Origin: Cellvibrionales bacterium
GTDB lineage: Bacteria; Pseudomonadota; Gammaproteobacteria; Pseudomonadales; UBA7434
NCBI GenBank assembly: GCA_018668095.1
Contig: JABIQF010000037.1
Location: forward strand, 1-10,527
Length of the DNA stretch: 10,527 nt
Reading direction: 5' to 3'
Part shown: positions 5,854 through 10,527 of the stretch, piece by piece
Layout of the letters: every line of letters begins with the position of its first letter
Numbering within the stretch: the stretch's first letter is position 1
Notes under the pieces: generated by a model
Told to the model about the DNA's origin: nothing
Seen by the model: the letters and a program-made list of their open reading frames with translations, nothing else
Database searches by the model: none
Program-made: the position numbers and the translations under genes

Positions 5854-5920
5854 AAAGTTACAGATGTTCTAAAATTACAGTGCTTTAAAATCACAGAGGC
5901 TTTTAAGATCACTGTGAAGT
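5854..5920. repeat. Imperfect direct repeats of about 17 bp upstream of pssA
   Basis: Four units with the core AAArTyACaG begin at 5854, 5871, 5887 and 5905 (AAAGTTACAG, AAAATTACAG, AAAATCACAG, AAGATCACTG), with spacing of 16-18 bp. They fill the gap between the ilvY stop and the pssA start and run a few bases into the ilvY end. On the minus strand each reads CTGTrA-TTT ahead of pssA. They may be slippage products or a series of protein-binding sites. Confidence 0.5.
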
Positions 5921-6823
5921 AAAAGATTCTTTTACGCCTAACCACACCGCATTAATCGACGGCTCATTAATACGCCGCTTCAATACACATAAACCAATTT
6001 CAACATTGGCTAATAACTGGGCATGCGTTTCGCTGTCATTCTCAAGAATTTGTATGCTATCAAATACTGGGCTGCTTGTGAGCACAAGTTTAGGTACCAA
6101 ACCCACACCGCAACCTAAAGCTACCATACTGACAATCGCTTCATGACCGGTGACTTCGGCATAAATCGAGGGAGCAATACGCTGATGTCGAAACCATCGA
6201 TCTAAACGACTGCGGGTTAAACCACTTTCAGCGACTATCCACGGCAACGCCGTCCAATCAATTCCGGCTGTCATAGCCGTTAATTGATCATACACCCCCG
6301 ACGGCCCATTGGGACCAATAAAGACCAAATCTGAAAGTGATAACGGTTTAAATTCTATTTGCGGATCTAACTGGTCGGGGCGCGCAGCAATCACAAAATC
6401 TTCCTGCCCCTGCTTTAAACGCTCTAAAGACAAGGCCTGATCACCCGTATGCAGCTTAATATCAATATTAGGCTGCTGCTGGCGCAAGTCGGCAAGAATA
6501 TCACTCAGCACGCTATGACTAGCAGTTACCGAGCAATACAAGCTTACCGCCCCACTGGGTTGGTGCTGATTAATACCCGTAGCTTGCTGAAAATCCTTCC
6601 ACGCCGATAAAGTCTGACGTGCAAACTCTAAATAGCGCTGACCTGCTGGCGTAAGCCCCACATAGCGATTACTCCGCTCCAATAATGGCGTACCCGCTTC
6701 AGCCTCTAACCTTTGTATGAGACGAGACAAGGTCGAAGCGCTCATGTTGTTGCGCTCGCTGGTTCTAGCAAAATGCAGGTCTTGCGCTAGATCAATAAAG
6801 ATATTCAGTGCTTTCGTGTCCAT
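5909..6823 (-). CDS. ilvY: IlvY, LysR-family activator of ilvC
   Basis: IlvY activates ilvC in response to the substrates acetolactate and acetohydroxybutyrate. The protein starts MDTKALNIFIDLAQDLHFART, aligning with E. coli IlvY from its first residue. The LysR winged HTH follows (MSASTLSRLIQRLE, GTPLLERSNRYVGLTPAG), then a linker helix and an effector domain with the IlvY-like stretches YCSVTASHS, IKLHTGDQA, IYAEVTGHEAIVSMVALGCGVGLVPK and CVLKRRINEP. An in-frame ATG seven codons earlier (6844) is possible. I prefer 6823 because it matches the family and because 6844 touches the operator and the candidate -10; neither has a clear ribosome site. It is divergent from ilvC, as in enterics, and 70 bp upstream of pssA, with which it could be co-transcribed. 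Length is 304 residues from this start (E. coli 297). Confidence 0.93.
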   Translation of the reverse strand: MDTKALNIFIDLAQDLHFARTSERNNMSASTLSRLIQRLEAEAGTPLLERSNRYVGLTPAGQRYLEFARQTLSAWKDFQQATGINQHQPSGAVSLYCSVTASHSVLSDILADLRQQQPNIDIKLHTGDQALSLERLKQGQEDFVIAARPDQLDPQIEFKPLSLSDLVFIGPNGPSGVYDQLTAMTAGIDWTALPWIVAESGLTRSRLDRWFRHQRIAPSIYAEVTGHEAIVSMVALGCGVGLVPKLVLTSSPVFDSIQILENDSETHAQLLANVEIGLCVLKRRINEPSINAVWLGVKESFTSQ

Positions 6824-6845
6824 ATAAAGCCGATAATCACTCATT

Positions 6846-6893
6846 GTTGCAATTTATGCAATATAAAGTTGCATATATATCATTTTACGCAAC
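6846..6893. promoter_or_regulatory. Tandem IlvY operator half-sites between ilvY and ilvC
   Basis: TTGCA-N5-TGCAA (6847-6861) is a perfect 15-bp dyad of the LysR T-N11-A type. A second pair, GTTGC (6868-6872) and GCAAC (6889-6893), is spaced 16 bp apart, and an ATGCAA/TTGCAT dyad (6856-6861, 6869-6874) links the two. GTTGCA recurs at exactly 22 bp, about two helical turns. IlvY in E. coli binds two tandem sites between ilvY and ilvC; this arrangement is consistent with that. The first site lies on the ilvY promoter side (autorepression); the second reaches the ilvC -35 (activation). Confidence 0.65.
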
Positions 6894-6912
6894 CTTGCTA
6901 AAACCGTAGAAT
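6884..6912 (+). promoter_or_regulatory. ilvC: Candidate activator-dependent promoter of ilvC
   Basis: TTTACG (6884-6889) and TAGAAT (6907-6912) are spaced by 17 bp. The -10 is good and the -35 poor, as expected for a promoter that needs a LysR activator bound at the -35. The outer operator half-site GCAAC (6889-6893) overlaps its -35. The transcript would start near 6919, giving a leader of about 107 nt before ilvC; no leader peptide rich in branched-chain codons was seen there. Confidence 0.5.
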
Positions 6913-7025
6913 GCTCATCCGCAGGCGGCTGACAGTTTTCATCGGCTAATCGGCAGTATTTAAGCCACACTACCCTGCATTGTCTTTTATAGAGTAAACC
7001 TACCCGATCAAGAGGATTCACCCGC

Positions 7026-8498
7026 ATGGCTAACTATTTCAATACACTTCCGCTACGTTTACAGCTAGAGCAGCTGGGCAAATGTCGCTTTATGGATCAA
7101 TCAGAATTCAGCGATGGCTGTGAATATTTAAAAGGCAAAAAAATTGTCATTGTTGGCTGTGGCGCTCAAGGCTTAAACCAAGGTCTCAATATGCGTGATA
7201 GCGGTTTAGACATTTCATACACATTGCGTGATGCCGCGATTGCTGAGAAACGTCAGTCATGGAAAAACGCGACTGAAAATGGTTTTACCGTTGGCACTTA
7301 TGAAGAATTAATTCCAACAGCTGATTTACTACTTAACCTAACACCTGACAAACAGCATACGCCCGTTATCAACAGCGTTATGCCGTTAATGAAAAAAGGT
7401 TCTGCATTAGCTTACTCTCACGGTTTTAATATCGTTGAAGAAGGCATGCAAATTCGTGACGACATTACCGTTGTCATGGTTGCGCCAAAATGCCCAGGCA
7501 CTGAAGTACGTGAAGAGTACAAACGTGGCTTTGGTGTACCAACATTATTAGCCGTACATACAGAAAATGATCCAAATGGTGATGGCTGGGCAATTGCAAA
7601 AGCCTATGCATCAGCAACAGGTGGTGATCGCGCTGGCTGTCTTGAATCATCATTTATTGCCGAAGTTAAATCAGACTTAATGGGCGAGCAAACTATTCTT
7701 TGTGGTATGTTACAAACCGGTTCTATTTTGTGTTTTGACAAAATGATTGAAAAAGGCATTGACGCAGGCTATGCATCAAAACTGATTCAATATGGCTGGG
7801 AAACAATTACTGAAGGCTTAAAGCATGGCGGCATCACTAACATGATGGATCGTCTATCTAATCCTGCAAAAATTGTTGCTTATACATTAGCTGATGAACT
7901 TAAAGACATCATGCGTCCACTGTATGAAAAGCATCAAGATGACATCATTACCGGTCACTTCTCAAAAACCATGATGGAAGATTGGGCTAACGATGATGCC
8001 AACCTTTTAAAATGGCGTGCAGAAACAGGCGAAACGGCCTTCGAAAAATCAGAGAATACTGATCAAGAAATCAGTGAGCAAGAATACTACGATAACGGTA
8101 TCTTAATGGTCGCTATGGTTAAAGCCGGTGTTGAACTTGCTTTTGAAACTATGGTTGCTTCAGGTATTATCGAAGAATCAGCTTACTATGAGTCTTTGCA
8201 TGAAACACCCTTAATCGCCAATACCATTGCGCGTAAAAAGCTGTATGAAATGAACATCGTTATTTCAGACACCGCTGAATACGGTTGTTATTTGTTTGAT
8301 CATGCATGCAAACCTTTATTGACTGAATTCATGAAAGATATTGATACCGATGTTATCGGCAAAGGTTTAGGCCTTGAAGATAGCGGTGTTGATAACCAAG
8401 TATTAATTGCGGTCAATGATGAAATCCGCAATCATCCTGTTGAATATATTGGTGACGAGCTTCGTCATCATATGACAGCGATGAAGAAAATTGTTTAA
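7026..8498 (+). CDS. ilvC: Ketol-acid reductoisomerase, class II (long, enteric type)
   Basis: IlvC isomerises and reduces acetolactate or acetohydroxybutyrate to the dihydroxy acids, the second common step of isoleucine and valine synthesis (cytosol, Mg and NADPH). The 490 residues match the class II enzyme of E. coli (491) rather than the 330-340-residue class I. The N-terminus MANYFNTLPLRLQLEQLGKCRFM and the rest align closely with it. Visible are GCGAQG (44-49), the cofactor loop Arg68, Arg76 and Ser78 indicating NADPH, His132 (SHGFN), Lys155, and Asp217 and Glu221 (SDLMGEQ) as metal ligands. The duplicated knotted C-terminal half shows VKAGVELAFETMV and SDTAEYGCYLF. Position 69, Lys in E. 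coli, is Asp here. AGAGGA stands 9 nt before the ATG. It is divergent from ilvY and convergent with ilvIH. Confidence 0.98.
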   Translation: MANYFNTLPLRLQLEQLGKCRFMDQSEFSDGCEYLKGKKIVIVGCGAQGLNQGLNMRDSGLDISYTLRDAAIAEKRQSWKNATENGFTVGTYEELIPTADLLLNLTPDKQHTPVINSVMPLMKKGSALAYSHGFNIVEEGMQIRDDITVVMVAPKCPGTEVREEYKRGFGVPTLLAVHTENDPNGDGWAIAKAYASATGGDRAGCLESSFIAEVKSDLMGEQTILCGMLQTGSILCFDKMIEKGIDAGYASKLIQYGWETITEGLKHGGITNMMDRLSNPAKIVAYTLADELKDIMRPLYEKHQDDIITGHFSKTMMEDWANDDANLLKWRAETGETAFEKSENTDQEISEQEYYDNGILMVAMVKAGVELAFETMVASGIIEESAYYESLHETPLIANTIARKKLYEMNIVISDTAEYGCYLFDHACKPLLTEFMKDIDTDVIGKGLGLEDSGVDNQVLIAVNDEIRNHPVEYIGDELRHHMTAMKKIV

Positions 8499-8557
8499 CA
8501 CTTTTTATAAACAGCGAGCCTCTGCATAGGGGTTTGCTTAAAAATAAAAAGTAACAA

Positions 8558-8596
8558 GCAAAAAAAATCCCAGCCTATAGCTGGGATTTTTTTTGC
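8558..8596. terminator. Bidirectional intrinsic terminator between ilvC and ilvH
   Basis: A perfect 17-bp stem (8558-8574 with 8580-8596) and 5-nt loop has the core TCCCAGC/GCTGGGA flanked by eight A on the left and eight T on the right. Read in either direction, a GC-rich hairpin is followed by eight U. It therefore ends ilvC transcripts from the left and ilvIH transcripts from the right, 59 bp after ilvC and 9 bp before the ilvH stop. Confidence 0.93.
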
Positions 8597-8605
8597 ACTT
8601 ATCTT

Positions 8606-9121
8606 TTAAATGGTTAGCAACTTCTCGCCACGAGCAATGCCTGACACACCACTTCTGACAACTTCAAGAATAGTGGCATCTTTCATCGCTTCAATAAACG
8701 CATCGAGTTTTTCCTGCGTACCGATTAACTGAATAGTGTATAGCGAGCTATTCACATCAACAATTTGGCCACGAAAAATATCGGCTGTGCGCTTAATCTC
8801 TTCACGTGCAGCACCAACTGCACGTACTTTAATCAGCATTAACTCACGTTCAATATGTGCACCTTCAGTTAAATCAACCAGTTTAACCACATCAACTAAT
8901 TTATTTAACTGCTTAGTAATTTGCTCTGTCGTATGGTCATCACACACGGTCGTCAACGTTAAACGCGACAATGATACATCGTCCGTTGGCGCAACAGTTA
9001 AGGTTTCAATGTTATAACCGCGTTGAGAAAACAAACCCACAACCCGAGACAATGCACCAGCTGCGTTTTCCATGAGTAAAGAAATAATACGGCGCGAACC
9101 TGTATTTTCAAAATCAGTCAT
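8606..9121 (-). CDS. ilvH: Acetolactate synthase isozyme III-type small (regulatory) subunit
   Basis: IlvH binds valine and confers feedback inhibition and full activity on the catalytic subunit IlvI. It has 171 residues (E. coli 163), the excess being about eight at the N-terminus (MTDFENTG) before RRIISLLMENAAGALSRVVGLFSQRGYNIETLTVAPTDD at 10-48. This first ACT domain contains the valine-site loop ENAAGALSRV. The second domain follows (GAHIERELMLIKV near 87-99, then IFRGQIVDV and SLYTIQLIGT). The ATG at 9121 lies one base after the ilvI stop, so the two are translationally coupled; GGAG lies about 10 nt upstream, within the last ilvI codons. The gene ends just before the terminator shared with ilvC. 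Confidence 0.97.
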   Translation of the reverse strand: MTDFENTGSRRIISLLMENAAGALSRVVGLFSQRGYNIETLTVAPTDDVSLSRLTLTTVCDDHTTEQITKQLNKLVDVVKLVDLTEGAHIERELMLIKVRAVGAAREEIKRTADIFRGQIVDVNSSLYTIQLIGTQEKLDAFIEAMKDATILEVVRSGVSGIARGEKLLTI

Positions 9122-9122
9122 T

Positions 9123-10527
9123 CTACGTGCGCTCCGTTTTACTCAGTAACATATCATTCATTGCGCCATTCGGTGCAATTTGCATTGGGTAAACATGCTC
9201 ATGAGGATCAACATAAACATCCATAAATACGAGTTTAGTTTTGCTAGTCTCAATAGCCGTTTGCATTTGCTCACGCAGTGAAGCTTTATCCGTCACTTTA
9301 ATACCGACATGACCATAGGCTTCGGCCAACTTAACAAAGTCAGGTAATGAATCTTGATACACCGACTCTGAGTAGCGGCTTTCATATTGCATATCTTGCC
9401 ACTGCTTAACCATGCCTAAATAACCGTTATTCAAATTCACAATCAAAAAGGGCACATCATATTGCGTGCACGTCGATAGCTCTTGAATACACATTTGAAT
9501 ACTGCCTTCACCAGTAATACAAGCAACAATCGCATCGGGATTACCCAATTTAACGCCCATTGCCGCTGGCAAACCGAAACCCATGGTGCCTAAGCCGCCA
9601 GAGTTAATCCACAAACGTGGTTTTTCAAATAGATAGTATTGAGCCGCAAACATCTGATGCTGTCCTACATCGGAAGTGACAAAGGCTTGGCCTTCTGTCA
9701 ACTCATGCAATAACTGCACAACTTCTTGTGGCTTAATTTTATCGGTAGTGTCATCAAAACGATTCTTTGTATAAATACCGTGTGCCGCACGCCAGTCATT
9801 AATCTGCTTCCACCACAGCTCTAAAGCGTCAGCATCAGGCTGATTACTAATACCCGGCTGTGACTGTGCATCTTTTACTTGGCTCAGCATTTCTTCTAAT
9901 ACTTGCAATGCAGGACCAACAATTGGCAAATGCGCCATAACTGTTTTAGAGATGCTAGCTGGATCAACATCGATATGGATAATTTTTGCATTCGGGCAAA
10001 ACTTACTTACAGTGTTAGTTACCCTATCATCAAAACGTACACCCACCGCTAAAATCACATCACTTTCATGCATCGCATTATTAGCTTCATAGGTACCGTG
10101 CATACCTAGCATACCTAGAAACTGCTCATCACTACCTGGAATAGCGCCAAGGCCCATTAAAGTGTTAGTGATAGGGAAATTTAAATGGTGCGTTAACGCC
10201 GTTAAGGCCTCACTGGCATTACCTTGAATAACACCGCCGCCCGCATAAATAATAGGCTTTTTAGCACGCAGTAGCATTTCAACGGCTTTCTTAATTTGAC
10301 CAGCATGGCCTTTTTCAGCAGGCGTATAAGAACGCAAGCTAATCTCTTTAGGATAATGATACGGACGCTTCATGGTTGGCGCAGTAATATCTTTAGGGAT
10401 ATCGACAACCACAGGACCAGGACGACCAGACGCGGCTAAATAGAACGCCGTTTTAAGAATGCGTGGAATATCTTCTGTGCGCTTCACTAAAAAGCTGTGT
10501 TTAACGATAGGACGCGAAATACCAATC
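9123..10527 (-). CDS. ilvI: Acetolactate synthase large (catalytic) subunit, cut by window edge at its 5' end
   Basis: IlvI is the ThDP-, FAD- and Mg-dependent enzyme that condenses two pyruvates to acetolactate, or pyruvate and 2-oxobutyrate to acetohydroxybutyrate. The frame is open to the right edge, giving 467 residues; about 105 N-terminal residues (ThDP-activating glutamate region) lie outside the window. The internal GTG at 10487 is not the start, because homology continues upstream (IGISRPIVKHSFLV). Visible are GRPGPVVVDIPKD, the central FAD-binding region (PIIYAGGGV, LGMLGMHGTYEAN, GVRFDDRVT) and the ThDP/Mg motif GEGSIQMCIQELST...VNLNN with QWQDM. It ends with the conserved LSKTERT. 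GEGS in place of the textbook GDGS is a conservative change. It forms an operon with ilvH, one base apart. Confidence 0.97.
   Translation of the reverse strand, partial: IGISRPIVKHSFLVKRTEDIPRILKTAFYLAASGRPGPVVVDIPKDITAPTMKRPYHYPKEISLRSYTPAEKGHAGQIKKAVEMLLRAKKPIIYAGGGVIQGNASEALTALTHHLNFPITNTLMGLGAIPGSDEQFLGMLGMHGTYEANNAMHESDVILAVGVRFDDRVTNTVSKFCPNAKIIHIDVDPASISKTVMAHLPIVGPALQVLEEMLSQVKDAQSQPGISNQPDADALELWWKQINDWRAAHGIYTKNRFDDTTDKIKPQEVVQLLHELTEGQAFVTSDVGQHQMFAAQYYLFEKPRLWINSGGLGTMGFGLPAAMGVKLGNPDAIVACITGEGSIQMCIQELSTCTQYDVPFLIVNLNNGYLGMVKQWQDMQYESRYSESVYQDSLPDFVKLAEAYGHVGIKVTDKASLREQMQTAIETSKTKLVFMDVYVDPHEHVYPMQIAPNGAMNDMLLSKTERT

Noticed and set aside
6919..7025. Possible attenuator or leader peptide in the 107-nt ilvC leader
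   Set aside because: No short frame rich in Ile, Val or Leu codons and no terminator hairpin with a U-tract was found; control through IlvY explains the gene.
9522..9536. GEGS instead of GDGS in the ThDP motif of IlvI, as a possible inactivating change
   Set aside because: Glu is a conservative replacement at this position, I recall it in other proteobacterial large subunits, and the rest of the motif including the terminal Asn-Asn is intact.
10485..10487. GTG at 10487 as the start of ilvI
   Set aside because: Acetolactate synthase homology (SRPIVKHSFLV) continues in frame upstream to the window edge, so the gene is cut, not short.

Overview
The window looks like chromosomal DNA of an AT-leaning gammaproteobacterium. 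The pssA, msrPQ and ilvIH genes resemble those of the Pseudomonas/Cellvibrio side of the class, while ilvC and ilvY resemble those of enterics and vibrios. All genes but one have a recognisable housekeeping or metabolic family. No transposase, phage gene, CRISPR array, tRNA or rRNA was seen.

Layout. (1) Positions 1-2143 form a threonine-catabolism locus. tdh (minus, 401-1426) is followed downstream by the start of kbl (minus, cut by the left edge). An XRE-type HTH/cupin regulator (plus, 1544-2143) is divergent from tdh, across a 117-bp spacer with a perfect 7-bp inverted repeat. Tdh and Kbl together convert threonine via 2-amino-3-ketobutyrate to glycine and acetyl-CoA; the regulator is the natural candidate to control them. 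(2) Positions 2144-3259 hold a strong hairpin between convergent genes, an orphan acyl-carrier-protein gene (minus, 2228-2581) whose basic tail depends on an A9 run, and about 680 bp without a convincing gene. That stretch contains a clean minus-strand terminator and a possible noncoding transcript. (3) Positions 3260-4887 are msrP-msrQ (minus, TAATG overlap), the periplasmic methionine sulfoxide reductase and its haem membrane partner. (4) Positions 5014-5838 are pssA (minus), phosphatidylserine synthase. (5) Positions 5909-8498 are a divergent ilvY/ilvC pair, with TTGC/GCAA operator half-sites and a weak activator-type ilvC promoter between them. (6) Positions 8558-8596 are a shared terminator, followed by ilvH and ilvI (minus; ilvI runs off the right edge).

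ilvI, ilvH and ilvC carry out the first two steps of isoleucine/valine synthesis. The order ilvI-ilvH-ilvC-pssA-msrP-msrQ is the one I know from Pseudomonas, but here ilvC is inverted, is the long class II enzyme, and comes with its own LysR regulator. This suggests that an ilvYC cassette replaced the ancestral short ilvC in place. The points most worth a second look are this replacement, the homopolymer-dependent tail of the orphan ACP, the operator of the threonine regulator, and the possible RNA between msrQ and the ACP gene.
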